Source of the DNA: Thermoguttaceae bacterium
GTDB lineage: Bacteria > Planctomycetota > Planctomycetia > Pirellulales > Thermoguttaceae
DNA: 64,000 nucleotides
Direction: 5' to 3'
NCBI GenBank assembly: GCA_017441605.1
Contig: JAFRXD010000029.1
Location: forward strand, 1-64,000
Positions 1 to 8,903 of the stretch are shown piece after piece. Position numbers and translations under genes: made by a program. The notes below the pieces were generated by a model. It did not search any database and was not told the DNA's origin. It was given only the letters and a program-made list of their open reading frames with translations. How positions within the stretch are numbered: position 1 is the first letter of the stretch; each line of letters starts with the position of its first letter.

Positions 1-1
1 C

Positions 2-1459
2 AAGGCGCGCATCCGCTCGATTTCCACCGACCGCATGCGCAAAGCCCTCGACGAGGGCAAGATCGTGATCGCCGCCGGGTTCCAGGGCGTCGACGACGAC
101 CTCAATATCACGACCCTCGGTCGAGGCGGAAGCGACACCACCGCCGTCGCCCTAGCCGCCGCGCTCAAAGCCGATCGCTGCGATATTTACACCGACGTCG
201 ACGGCGTCTTTACGACCGATCCGCGCCTCGTTCCCGAAGCCAGAAAGTTGGAGCGCATTAGCTACGACGAAATGCTCGAGCTCGCCAGCATGGGCGCCGG
301 CGTGATGCACAGCCGCTCGATCGAGTTCGCCAAAAAATTTGGCGTTTTGGTTCACGTGCGCAATAGTTTCAGCGACGTCGAGGGCACTTTGATCGGTCCC
401 GACCCCGAGCGTCGCGACGCCCCCGTTTGCGGCGCCGCCCTCTCTAAAGACGAAGCGCTCGTTACGATTAAAGGCGCCCCCGACAAGCCCGGCGTCTCCA
501 TGAAGCTCTTCCAGCGCTTCGCCGACGCCAAGATCCCGACCGACATGATCGCTCAAAACTCCGGGCTCAACGGCAAGACCGACGTCTCCTTCACCGTCCA
601 GAGCGACGACGCCGCCAAAGCCGCCGAGGTCGCCGAGGCGGTCGTCGAGGAAATCGGCGCCGAGCGATGCGAGCTCGCCGAAAACATCGCGAAAGTCTCC
701 GTCGTCGGTTTGGGTATGGAGAATCAAACCGGGGTCGCGCAAAAAATGTTCCACGCCCTCTACGAGCGAGGCGTCAACATTCGCATGATCGCCACTAGCG
801 ACATTAAAATCTCCGCGCTTCTCAAGCGCGAGGACGCGGTCGACGCGCTCCGCGCCGTCCACGCCGCCTTCCAACTCGAAAAGGAGCCGACCGAGGAGGA
901 GAAGCGCCTCGAGCCGTCCGAGCGCGCCCAAAGCTCTTTGGAAAACGGCGTTTCCGCGCGCCTTATTTCCCATCTCACCGGGATGGAGGACGTCGTGATC
1001 GAGAGCGTCGATCTCGACGCCGATCAAGCGCGCTTCACCCTCTGCGACGTTCCCGACCGACCCGGCCTCGCCGCCGAGGTCTTCGATCGAATCGCCGAAG
1101 GCCATGTCGTCGTCGATATGATCGTCCAGAGCGTCGGGCGCGACAACCTCGCCAATATCACGTTCACCGTGTCCCGAAAAGAGTTGGACTCGGTCGGGCG
1201 CGTCGCCTTGGACATTTGCTCGACCCTCGGGTGCCGCGTCGAGTCGAATCCTCGCGTCGCCAAGTTGAGCGTTCGCGGCTCCGGTTTGCGAAGCCACACC
1301 GGGCTCGCCCATCGCATGTTCAAGACGCTCGGCGATTGCGGCGTCAACGTGAGCGTCATTAGCCTCAGCGAGCGGTGCGTCGGCGTCGTCGTCGACGAGG
1401 CTCACGGCGAAATCGGGCGCGACAAACTCCGAGAAGAATTCGACGAAGAGACGCTGTAG
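2..1459 (+). CDS. lysC: Aspartate kinase, 5'-truncated by the window edge, with four ACT domains
   Basis: This phosphorylates L-aspartate, the first step toward lysine, threonine and methionine. The reading frame is open from base 2, so the N-terminal catalytic part lies upstream. What is visible is the end of the amino-acid kinase fold (GRGGSDTTAVALAAAL, then DIYTDVDGVFTTDPR) followed by two pairs of ACT-like regulatory modules. The first pair is at about residues 150-300 of the visible part (KGAPDKPGVSMKLFQRF, then VVGLGMENQTGVAQKMF). The second is at about 345-480 (DVPDRPGLAAEVFDRI, then VRGSGLRSHTGLAHRMF). The usual bacterial enzyme has two ACT domains. The four-ACT layout is known from cyanobacterial enzymes and suggests more complex feedback control. 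It ends with TAG 22 bp before cimA, so the two are probably co-transcribed. Confidence 0.93.
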   Translation, partial: KARIRSISTDRMRKALDEGKIVIAAGFQGVDDDLNITTLGRGGSDTTAVALAAALKADRCDIYTDVDGVFTTDPRLVPEARKLERISYDEMLELASMGAGVMHSRSIEFAKKFGVLVHVRNSFSDVEGTLIGPDPERRDAPVCGAALSKDEALVTIKGAPDKPGVSMKLFQRFADAKIPTDMIAQNSGLNGKTDVSFTVQSDDAAKAAEVAEAVVEEIGAERCELAENIAKVSVVGLGMENQTGVAQKMFHALYERGVNIRMIATSDIKISALLKREDAVDALRAVHAAFQLEKEPTEEEKRLEPSERAQSSLENGVSARLISHLTGMEDVVIESVDLDADQARFTLCDVPDRPGLAAEVFDRIAEGHVVVDMIVQSVGRDNLANITFTVSRKELDSVGRVALDICSTLGCRVESNPRVAKLSVRGSGLRSHTGLAHRMFKTLGDCGVNVSVISLSERCVGVVVDEAHGEIGRDKLREEFDEETL

Positions 1460-1481
1460 CGACCGGAAACGATCGACGCTT

Positions 1482-3101
1482 ATGCCAACTCGAATAGAAC
1501 TTTACGACACCACCCTGCGCGACGGCGCCCAGTTCGAGGGCGTCTCCTTTTCGCTGAACGACAAACTCTCGGCGATCGGTCGGCTCGACGATTTCGGGAT
1601 CGACTACGTCGAGGGCGGGTACCCCGCGTCGAACGAAAAGGACAGAGCCCTTTTTGAGCGCGTCGCGCAAAAGCCGCCAAAGTCCGCGTTGGTTTGCGCC
1701 TTTGGAATGACGCGTCGCAAAGGCGCGAAACCGGAGGACGACTCTGGCTTGGCGCAGTTGGTAGCCTCCGAGGCGCCCGTCGTTACGATCGTCGGCAAGT
1801 CCTCTCTCTTTCAGGCGAAAAGCGCCCTGCGCGTCTCTCCCGAGGAAAACCTCGCCATGATCGACGACACGATTCGGTTCGTCGTCGCTTCCGGAAGGCG
1901 CGTCTTCTACGACGCCGAGCATTTCTTCGACGGCTGGAAAGACGACTCCGAGTACGCCCTCGAGACCCTTCGCGTCGCCGCGCGGGCCGGCGCGGAGTCC
2001 GCGACCCTCTGCGACACCAACGGCGGCTCTATGCCCGGCGAAATCGCGGCGGGAGTGAGCGCCGCGCTCGAAGCGATCGAGCGCGAGCGGTCGTCTCGAG
2101 AGCCCCGCGTTGGAATCCACGCGCACAACGATTGCGGTCTCGCCGTCGCCAATTCCCTCGCCGCCGTCGCTTCCGGCGCGACCCTCGTTCAAGGAACGAT
2201 CAACGGGATCGGCGAGCGCTGCGGAAACGCCGACCTGCTCGTCGTCGCCGCGAATCTCGCGCTAAAATTCGCGGGCGCTTACGACGTCCTGCGCCCCGGC
2301 GCGCTCGAGCGCTCGACCGCGCTTTCGCGCTTTATGTCCGAGTTGACGAATCTGAGCCCCAACCCCGCCCAGCCGTTCGTCGGCGCCAGCGCCTTCGCGC
2401 ACAAGGGCGGCATGCACGTGAGCGGCATCAATCGAGATTCCAGAACTTACGAGCACATTCCCCCCGAGGCGGTCGGCAACGAGCGTCGCGTGCTCGTCAG
2501 CGAGCTTTCCGGAAAGTCGAACATCGTCGCGTTTCTCAAAAAGTACAATTTGCAAGACGCCTCCCTCGACTCCGAAACGATCGCCAAGATCCTCGATCGC
2601 GTTACGAAAAAAGAGAGCCAAGGCTATCAGTACGAAGCCGCCGACGGGTCCTTTAAATTGCTCGTTAGCAAAGTCAAAGGCGAGTTCGTTCCCAGTTTCC
2701 GACGCCTCAATTTTCAAACGAGCGTCGTCGTGAACGACGTCAACGAGACCCTCACCACCAAAGCGACCGTCGCCACTGTCAAATTGCGCGTCGGGCGCCG
2801 AGGCGAGGTGCGGCACGAGGTCGCCGAGGGGGACGGACCGGTCGACGCCCTCAACAACGCCCTGCGCAAGGCGTTGGAACCGATCTATCCCGAGCTTCGC
2901 GACATGAAGCTCGTCGACTACAAGGTTCGCGTGATCAACTCCGACGCCGGAACCGCCGCCACCACGCGCGTTATCATCGAGAGCAAAGACGGGGAAGAGC
3001 GCTGGAGCACCGTCGGCGTCAGCGAGAACGTCGTCGAGGCGAGTTGGATCGCCCTGTGCGACTCCTTCGAATACAAACTGGCGAAAACCCTTGGAAAATA
3101 A
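1482..3101 (+). CDS. cimA: (R)-citramalate synthase
   Basis: It condenses pyruvate with acetyl-CoA to citramalate, the threonine-independent entry into isoleucine synthesis. The 539-residue protein opens with the signature DTTLRDGAQFEGVSFS, where the family has GAQ rather than the GEQ of isopropylmalate synthase. The metal-binding HAHNDCGLAVANS lies near residue 209, and a C-terminal allosteric LeuA-dimer domain occupies about 400-539. A separate leuA at 41483-43030 keeps the GEQ form, which supports the assignment of two distinct enzymes. The start is the ATG 22 bp after lysC. The upstream GGAAA is distant, so translation may be partly coupled. A strong hairpin terminator follows. Confidence 0.92.
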   Translation: MPTRIELYDTTLRDGAQFEGVSFSLNDKLSAIGRLDDFGIDYVEGGYPASNEKDRALFERVAQKPPKSALVCAFGMTRRKGAKPEDDSGLAQLVASEAPVVTIVGKSSLFQAKSALRVSPEENLAMIDDTIRFVVASGRRVFYDAEHFFDGWKDDSEYALETLRVAARAGAESATLCDTNGGSMPGEIAAGVSAALEAIERERSSREPRVGIHAHNDCGLAVANSLAAVASGATLVQGTINGIGERCGNADLLVVAANLALKFAGAYDVLRPGALERSTALSRFMSELTNLSPNPAQPFVGASAFAHKGGMHVSGINRDSRTYEHIPPEAVGNERRVLVSELSGKSNIVAFLKKYNLQDASLDSETIAKILDRVTKKESQGYQYEAADGSFKLLVSKVKGEFVPSFRRLNFQTSVVVNDVNETLTTKATVATVKLRVGRRGEVRHEVAEGDGPVDALNNALRKALEPIYPELRDMKLVDYKVRVINSDAGTAATTRVIIESKDGEERWSTVGVSENVVEASWIALCDSFEYKLAKTLGK

Positions 3102-3116
3102 GACTTTAACGATATT

Positions 3117-3155
3117 AAAAGCGGGCGCTCGTTTCGTCGCGAGCGCCCGCTTTTT
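3117..3155 (+). terminator. Bidirectional intrinsic terminator after cimA
   Basis: Perfect 11-bp arms at 3121-3131 and 3140-3150, flanked by AAAA before and TTTTT after. It sits between the converging cimA and the GtaA-like gene, so it can serve both. Confidence 0.9.
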
Positions 3156-3181
3156 GTTTCCAACGAACGGGGAAGGGCGGT

Positions 3182-5233
3182 TCACTTCTTTTCGAGGAAC
3201 TTCATGAAGATTCCCCCGACCACGGATCGCGCGTGCATGTTGCACTCCTTCGCCGTTTCCGTTTCGTACCAGTCGGTCATGGGAACGCGCGGTTCGGTCG
3301 CCGAGACGAACTTGTAGAGCCCCGACATGAGCGCGTCGAAATCTTCGCGATCGTCCGCCAGCGTCGCCGTCCAAACTTGCCAGTCGACCTTGGTAAAGCC
3401 CTTGCGAGAGTCGAGCGGAAGACCGTACTCGTTCGAGACCGTCTTATAGAACGCGACTTCCTTGCGCGCGATTTCCTTCGAGAACAAATTCAAATCGAGA
3501 ATCTTGTCCCAGACCAGATTGTACTTCTGGCTCCAAGAGTCCGGATTCCCGAACGCCAGGGAATAATGATCCCCCGTCGCCGCCATCTTTTCCCAGCGCT
3601 TCGCGAAATCTTCCGCGATCTCGCGATACTTCTTCGCGCTCTCCGGTTCCCCCGCGCGTTCGCAAAGGTCCGCGAAGCAGGCCAGCGCGATCGTCGCCTT
3701 GATCGACAAGTTCGCGTTGCGCGCCAAACGCCCCGCGAAGTCGTCGGTGCAAAGCTGATCCTCGGGATCGAACCCCTTGGCGACGAGATACTTCGCCCAA
3801 TCGTTCAGCTCTTTCCAGTATTCCTTGGAAAAATCGGCGTTTCCGTCGAGTCGCGCCGCGACGTCGCAAAGAATTAGCATGTTCGCGCTCTCCTCGACCG
3901 GCATCTGCTTCTCTTCCGTCTTTTCCCCGCCGCCGTAAATCTGGCCGTTCATTTTGGGATAATAACCCAAATCGTGCGGCGCGTAGGGCCAAGGCCAGCG
4001 CCCGCTCGCCGCGTACTCCAACGGGGGAACGAGCGTCGCTTTGAGAAGCTCCTTATTGTAAACGATCAAAAGCGGCGCGGTCGGGTAGAGCACGTCGACC
4101 GTCGCGATGAAACCGCCGCTGTTGTTCTCCTTGGCGCACAGCGCGAGCTTGCCGTTCGGAAGAACCGTAAGTTTCTGCGCCGCCATCGCCTGCGGATACG
4201 CCAGGGCGCAAAGGGACGCGAACTTCTCTCCTCCGAGCTCGCTCGCTCGATTCCACTGCGCCTCGTCGAATTCCGCGCATTTCGCGAGCGTCTCCTCGCG
4301 GCTCTCCAGCGCGGCGTCGAGGACGCCCTCGATCGTCGCGCCGTTTCGGCGCCAGTAGGCGCGCGTTCGCTCGCCCATGTACTCGCAGCAGTAAATGTCG
4401 TCGTAGGCGAGAATTAGACTCTTGGAAACCGGTTCGCTTTCGACCTCGCCGCAGTCGAATTCGACCGAAAGAACCGGCCAAGCGTCGCTCGCCGCGCGAG
4501 GAAACCGTTCGTCGTCCTTTTCCGGTATCGCTCCCTCTTTAAGAAACCCTCCTCGCGCCGCGACGTCCGACGCGATCGCGGTTCGCGCCGCGCCCAATTC
4601 GGTCGCGACGTAGAAGTAACCCCAGTCGATGCGGACGTTGTCCCCCGCCTTTTCCAGGATCGGTTGTTCGCTCGTCCCGATCTTCATAAGATCGAGTTTC
4701 TCGGTTCGCTCGCGAGAGCCGACCACTTTCTGTTCGACCGACTCAACGCACATTTCCGCCGTCGCGTCGAAATAGAGCTCGGTTTTGTGCGACTTCCCGT
4801 CGAGCGATCGAACCGTCCAAGTCAGGTAAGTAAACGGACTTGAAAGCAAATCGAGGTCGTCCGGAAGATTCGGGTTCGTAAACGTCAAAACGATCTCGAC
4901 CCCCGCGTCCTCGAACGCGTAAACGGCGTTCGTCGCGCGAACGCGGCGATCCGTTTGCTTCATTTTGACCGCGAGGTCGTCGAAATCGGCGACGCGTCCC
5001 ATAAGCCGATAGTTTTTCCCGTCGATTTTCGCGAACGAGACCATCGCCTTAATCGGCTTGCTCCAGTGAACCGGGAACGAGTCGGCGAGCTCGTCGGTGT
5101 TCGACCAGACGCTAAAATAAGGGTCGACCGCGATTAACGGCGTCGCCGGGGCGCGGAGCGGATCGTTCGCGCGAACCGTTCCCCCGACCGCCGACAATAG
5201 CGCCAAAACCAAAAAAGCGAATATCTTGCGCAT
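3182..5233 (-). CDS. Secreted GtaA-like protein (DUF4964/DUF5127/DUF4965/DUF1793 architecture)
   Basis: A 683-residue exported protein with a signal peptide (about residues 1-22, MRKIFAFLVLALLSAVGG). It resembles the fungal glutaminase A family: an N-terminal segment with PLIAVDPYFSVWSN, a beta-sandwich half, then an alpha-helical half resembling an (alpha/alpha)6 toroid with PHDLGYYPKMNGQIYGGG, LARNANLSIKATIALACF and DWYETETAKECNMHARSVVG. Fungal relatives are called glutaminases, but many bacterial ones sit beside glycoside hydrolases and their substrate is unproven, so the name is deliberately loose. It begins 31 bp after the HzsA-like gene stop and is preceded by AAAGAGA, so it is the second gene of that operon. 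Confidence 0.82.
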   Translation of the reverse strand: MRKIFAFLVLALLSAVGGTVRANDPLRAPATPLIAVDPYFSVWSNTDELADSFPVHWSKPIKAMVSFAKIDGKNYRLMGRVADFDDLAVKMKQTDRRVRATNAVYAFEDAGVEIVLTFTNPNLPDDLDLLSSPFTYLTWTVRSLDGKSHKTELYFDATAEMCVESVEQKVVGSRERTEKLDLMKIGTSEQPILEKAGDNVRIDWGYFYVATELGAARTAIASDVAARGGFLKEGAIPEKDDERFPRAASDAWPVLSVEFDCGEVESEPVSKSLILAYDDIYCCEYMGERTRAYWRRNGATIEGVLDAALESREETLAKCAEFDEAQWNRASELGGEKFASLCALAYPQAMAAQKLTVLPNGKLALCAKENNSGGFIATVDVLYPTAPLLIVYNKELLKATLVPPLEYAASGRWPWPYAPHDLGYYPKMNGQIYGGGEKTEEKQMPVEESANMLILCDVAARLDGNADFSKEYWKELNDWAKYLVAKGFDPEDQLCTDDFAGRLARNANLSIKATIALACFADLCERAGEPESAKKYREIAEDFAKRWEKMAATGDHYSLAFGNPDSWSQKYNLVWDKILDLNLFSKEIARKEVAFYKTVSNEYGLPLDSRKGFTKVDWQVWTATLADDREDFDALMSGLYKFVSATEPRVPMTDWYETETAKECNMHARSVVGGIFMKFLEKK

Positions 5234-5264
5234 CGTTGTCTCTTTCTGTGTCGCGATTTTAAAG

Positions 5265-7694
5265 TTATTGCAGCGCGGGCATTTCGACGCGCTCGCCCTT
5301 TTGTTGCTTCGCTTGTTCCGACCGGTCGTAGACCCCGTAGAACGGAACCATCGCGTCTTCCCAAAGATAGATCGCGCGACGCTCCTCGTCGGTCAGGCCG
5401 ATCTCCTTGTGGTTCTCGTCTTTGAGAATATCGGACAACGGGCTAATGTCCGCGCCGACCTCCCCGGGGAACGTCGCGATTTCTCGGTGCGTGTTCCCGC
5501 CCCATTCGTACCAGCGCAAATAGGGTTGCAATTGGTTGTAACTCTTCGTATAGCGCCCTTCGACTTCCCCGGTGAGAACCGGATCGCCCTTCGCGTTTTC
5601 CGACCCGTCGTGGCATTCGACGCAACGCTTGTCGAGAATCGGCTGGACGTATCGCGGATAGGAGAACGGGCGGGTTTCCTCCGGCGCCGGAACGAGTTCC
5701 GACGGCTCGCGAAGGGACGCTAGGTTCTGCTTGTTCTCGTTCGTTAGCGCGGTCGACGTTTGCTCGTGGCAGCCGACGCAACCGCGATTCTCGCCCGGCT
5801 GGACGTAGACGATGCTCCGCATCGACTGAACCGCGCGGCCTTCCTCGTCGATCGCCTGGAAGTAGACCGGCAGTCGCGCCGGAATCGTAAAGTGGGCGCT
5901 CCCGTCCTCTTCGACCGGAACCGTTCCCAAAATCGCCCGCGCGTTCGCCGATCCCGCGTGCCCCACGGAAGGATTGTTCCCCGTGTAGTCGGGCGCTTTC
6001 GGAAGTAGTTGAATTACGCGCAACTCCTTGATTTTGCGATTCGCCGGGAACGGTTTCAGACTCTCGTAAACGTTCGAAAGAACAAAAGTTCCGGTCGGAT
6101 TGGGATCGTTCGGATCGAGTTCCGGCAGCGCCGACGGCAAGACCTGCGGGCGCTCTCTTTCCGCGACCGGAATCGGGTACAGGCACGACTCCTCGCTCTC
6201 GTCGTTTTTATAGAGCAACTCGAGGTTCCCGAATCGATCTCGATAATAAATCCCGCACTTGCCGCAACTTGTCGTATTGGCGAGGTACCCTCCGAGCGCG
6301 TCGTGGGAATACGCCGTCAGCCAAACTTCCTCCGACAGCGGCCAAGGGCTGTAATAATACTGTTTGCAGACTTGATTTCCCGTCCGCTCGACTTCCGGAG
6401 CCGGGATTTCCGGCGTCAGCCATTCGATCGAGCTCAAATCGTCTTCGGCGGTCTCCGGATCGTATCGAACCTTGTTGGGATCCAGCTCGACGAGCGTTCC
6501 TCCCACGTCCAGGTGGTGCGCCCCCGCCACGAACATAATTTTGTTCGAGTTCGGGATCGCCTTCGCCTGATAGCACGCGTTCGTCTCGAACGTGTAGTTT
6601 CCAAACAGAATCGCCGAGTTCGTCCCGTCCGGATTCGTCGTCCACAACCCGTGGTGCCGAGCCGCGTTGCGATCCACGTAGTCCCAACGCGTGTAGAGAA
6701 CCCGACCGTCGTTCATAAACGTCGGCTGCCATTCGTTCGTCTCGTGCCACGAAATGCAAGAAACCGTCCCGTCCTTGTCCAGGCGGTGCAGCGTGTGCGC
6801 GCGAAGCGGCTCGTAATGCCCGTGGCAACGACCGAATCCCCCGCGTCGCGTCGACATAAAGATCACCGATCCGTCAGGCGCCTCGGTCGGGTCGAAATCG
6901 TCGTCCGAGCCCCTCGTGATCTGTTCGACCGAGCCGTCTTCCAGACTCAACTTGAACAAGTGAAACTTCCCGTCCTCGATCTGCATATAATTGGCGTCGA
7001 AGTCCTCGATATAGGGTCGCTTCTGCAATTCGCGAACGTCCGTCTTCGGCGTCCCGTCCGGCTGCTTCTTGGAGAAATCGGCGAACGCGAAATACGCCGT
7101 CTTTCCGTCGTAGGAGAGCGAAAGCGTCTCAAAAACCCCTTTCGGGAACTTCCCTTCGGTGAGCGACTCGACCTCGAACGACTTCCCCGGCTCTTTGAGC
7201 AAATAGACGCCCCCGCCGTTCATGCCGCACTCCTGGTAATAGTACGACAGGAACTCGTGCAGCATTTGCCAAGTAAAGCGCTCTTCTTGCAAAAAGAGAA
7301 TCGGGCGCCCCGAGACTTCCGGATTCGAAATCGCCAACTCGCGAATATCCCGACGCAATCCGAGGTACCGATTGATCGTCTCGATCGGGGTTCCGTCAGA
7401 CCCGAGGTACGTCTCCGCGTCGTCGAGCTTCTCCCGCAATTTCCCGAGCGCGTCCCCGTCGACCCAATCCTCGCCCTCCGCCCAATCGGAGAAGGCGCGA
7501 CCTCGTTCGACCGCTTTTGCCAACGCGTCCTTCGACGAGATCTCGCGTCCCGCGTCTCGTTCTTGAAGAATCCAGTCCTCGACGATCGCCTCGTCGTAGG
7601 CGTAACGAGCCCCCGACTCCGCGCCGAGCGTCGACAAGGGCGATAGCGACGCCAGCGCCAGCGCCAGCGTTCCAATGAGCGTTCGTATGGTCAT
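5265..7694 (-). CDS. HzsA-like dihaem c-type protein with PD40-like propeller
   Basis: A secreted protein of about 809 residues related to the family that contains the hydrazine synthase alpha subunit middle domain. The start is taken at 7694 (MTIRTLIGTLALALASLSPL, a clear signal peptide, preceded by AAGGAAT); a longer version from 7754 would spoil the signal peptide. The middle holds beta-propeller-like repeats (GSVIFMSTRRGGFGRCHGHY, EWQPTFMNDGRVLYTRWDYV). Two CxxCH haem-binding motifs occur near the C-terminus: CVGCH at about residues 639-643 and CVECH at about 691-695. The rest of the anammox machinery is absent, so a hydrazine role is unlikely. It is better read as a periplasmic redox or catalytic protein of the planctomycete type. 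First gene of a two-gene operon. Confidence 0.8.
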   Translation of the reverse strand: MTIRTLIGTLALALASLSPLSTLGAESGARYAYDEAIVEDWILQERDAGREISSKDALAKAVERGRAFSDWAEGEDWVDGDALGKLREKLDDAETYLGSDGTPIETINRYLGLRRDIRELAISNPEVSGRPILFLQEERFTWQMLHEFLSYYYQECGMNGGGVYLLKEPGKSFEVESLTEGKFPKGVFETLSLSYDGKTAYFAFADFSKKQPDGTPKTDVRELQKRPYIEDFDANYMQIEDGKFHLFKLSLEDGSVEQITRGSDDDFDPTEAPDGSVIFMSTRRGGFGRCHGHYEPLRAHTLHRLDKDGTVSCISWHETNEWQPTFMNDGRVLYTRWDYVDRNAARHHGLWTTNPDGTNSAILFGNYTFETNACYQAKAIPNSNKIMFVAGAHHLDVGGTLVELDPNKVRYDPETAEDDLSSIEWLTPEIPAPEVERTGNQVCKQYYYSPWPLSEEVWLTAYSHDALGGYLANTTSCGKCGIYYRDRFGNLELLYKNDESEESCLYPIPVAERERPQVLPSALPELDPNDPNPTGTFVLSNVYESLKPFPANRKIKELRVIQLLPKAPDYTGNNPSVGHAGSANARAILGTVPVEEDGSAHFTIPARLPVYFQAIDEEGRAVQSMRSIVYVQPGENRGCVGCHEQTSTALTNENKQNLASLREPSELVPAPEETRPFSYPRYVQPILDKRCVECHDGSENAKGDPVLTGEVEGRYTKSYNQLQPYLRWYEWGGNTHREIATFPGEVGADISPLSDILKDENHKEIGLTDEERRAIYLWEDAMVPFYGVYDRSEQAKQQKGERVEMPALQ

Positions 7695-7803
7695 TGCTCG
7701 ATTCCTTATTTGGCGGGGCGGCGCTCCCAAGAACCCGATCCCGCGAGGTCGCAAATGTCCGTTTTTAAAGGCGACGCCGAAACGATCCGGAGCGCCGCCC
7801 TTT

Positions 7804-7832
7804 ATTGTAGCGCGTTTTAGTTACCTTTTCAA
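7804..7832 (-). promoter_or_regulatory. Sigma-70-like promoter for the HzsA-like operon
   Basis: On the minus strand TTGAAA (7827-7832) is followed by a 17-bp spacer and TACAAT (7804-7809), about 110 nt before the start codon at 7694. Confidence 0.75.
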
Positions 7833-7887
7833 CGCGCCGAAAAAACTTCTTCGCCAAGAAAAACGATCTTTGCCGTCGAGAGAAACG

Positions 7888-7920
7888 AAAAAAGCGCGAG
7901 AGGGCGCGCGTCCCCTCGCG
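7888..7920 (-). terminator. Terminator downstream of the DUF416 gene
   Basis: On the minus strand a GC-rich imperfect hairpin (CGCGAGGGG against CCCTCTCGCG) is followed by CTTTTTT. It lies about 120 bp beyond the DUF416 stop. The rest of 7695-8040 holds the promoter of the HzsA-like operon and no credible gene. Confidence 0.65.
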
Positions 7921-8040
7921 TTGTCCGTAACCTCGTCGATAATCGTTTGCGATCGTCCTCCGCGTTTCCGAGTGCATCGTAGAGATTCCGCGGGTTCGAC
8001 GGAAGCGAGCGAACCGGACGAATACGCAATTGTCTCCCTT

Positions 8041-8829
8041 TTATTTCCAAAAAGGATGAAACCTTATTTCGTTCGCGCGTTCGTCAAGATAGCAAATATT
8101 GCCATTCGTACAGTTGCCATATTTCGCGCGAAAGTATCCTGCGGAGTCGCGTTTTTCAAGTTCCTCCAAACAAATCAATTGAAGTTCAATTTCTCGAAAT
8201 ACCAGCGGATATGGAGTAGATCTAAAAGAACGAACGTATTCGTTCTCTTCTTGCGCGACGCCATTTTTGTTTTGTAAAAAAGAACGATACAAATGAATGG
8301 GATTTGAGCGTAATTCTTCAATAAACGCTTCCATTTCTTTGTTTTCAATTGCGTCCGAGCGTTGAGCCTCTTCAAGCCTCGTTTCAGTAAAATACAAAAG
8401 ACTGTCGATATTGTCGTGAGCGGCGATAATCGCGGACGTTTCCGCCAAATCTTCCTTTTTGCATATAGCAAATAATAAGGAAGTTACCGACGAGGAAGCG
8501 TAACAAGCTTCGTTTAATAAATCCGGGTTGGGAAAATAATCGTCGGTATCGGGAACTAATTCTTCCGCTTGCGAAACGTCTTTTTCCGTTATTGACGTCG
8601 TCGTTGGGTTCTCGGCGCGCTTCCATAACAGATCGATGAATTTCCGCTCGGCTTCAGCCGATTTCCAAGGCGCTTCTTTTGAAAACTTTGCGTAAGTGGG
8701 AAACATTCTCTCGCAACAAACGATTCCAAAGAGAAGTTGTTTCGCGGGCGACAACAACGATAGTCTCTTTTTCATATAATACATCGGTTTGTCTTGGTAG
8801 AAGAGCAACTGGTCTTCGGTTAGTTCCAT
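8041..8829 (-). CDS. DUF416 (YjaG-like) family protein
   Basis: About 262 residues. It resembles E. coli YjaG in the stretch CERMFPTYAKF followed by AERKFIDLLWKRA, then an acidic PDTDDYF and an ACYASSSVTSLL segment. The function of the family is unknown. The frame is open upstream to a GTG at 8913 that overlaps the preceding gene. In-frame ATGs are at 8841 and 8829. I chose 8829 because GGGA lies 6-7 bases before it; 8841 is equally possible. Base composition is clearly richer in A+T than the neighbours (runs such as FICPSD-type host codons are missing, with many AAA, GAA and TTT codons), as is also true of the gene just upstream. The pair reads as one acquired unit. No catalytic motif is visible. 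Confidence 0.75.
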   Translation of the reverse strand: MELTEDQLLFYQDKPMYYMKKRLSLLSPAKQLLFGIVCCERMFPTYAKFSKEAPWKSAEAERKFIDLLWKRAENPTTTSITEKDVSQAEELVPDTDDYFPNPDLLNEACYASSSVTSLLFAICKKEDLAETSAIIAAHDNIDSLLYFTETRLEEAQRSDAIENKEMEAFIEELRSNPIHLYRSFLQNKNGVAQEENEYVRSFRSTPYPLVFREIELQLICLEELEKRDSAGYFRAKYGNCTNGNICYLDERANEIRFHPFWK

Positions 8830-8903
8830 TTCCGTTCCCATGGGATCATTATCGTTATCCTCGCGTTCACAACCCGAGCGAGACGCCCGCGTTGGGAATA
8901 ACT

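Noticed and set aside
152..1405. Long minus-strand open frame opposite lysC
   Set aside because: Lies wholly antisense to a clear aspartokinase, has low-complexity acidic composition and no ribosome site; an effect of high GC3.
6009..7646. 545-residue plus-strand frame opposite the HzsA-like gene
   Set aside because: Arg/Val-rich shadow of the real gene, no family motif.
5265..7694. Anammox hydrazine synthase
   Set aside because: Only the HzsA-like fold is present; no HzsB/C, HDH or nitrite-reduction genes accompany it, so the specific function is not claimed.
7675..8277. 200-residue plus-strand frame between the HzsA-like and DUF416 genes
   Set aside because: Overlaps the promoter, terminator and both flanking genes; composition is not protein-like.
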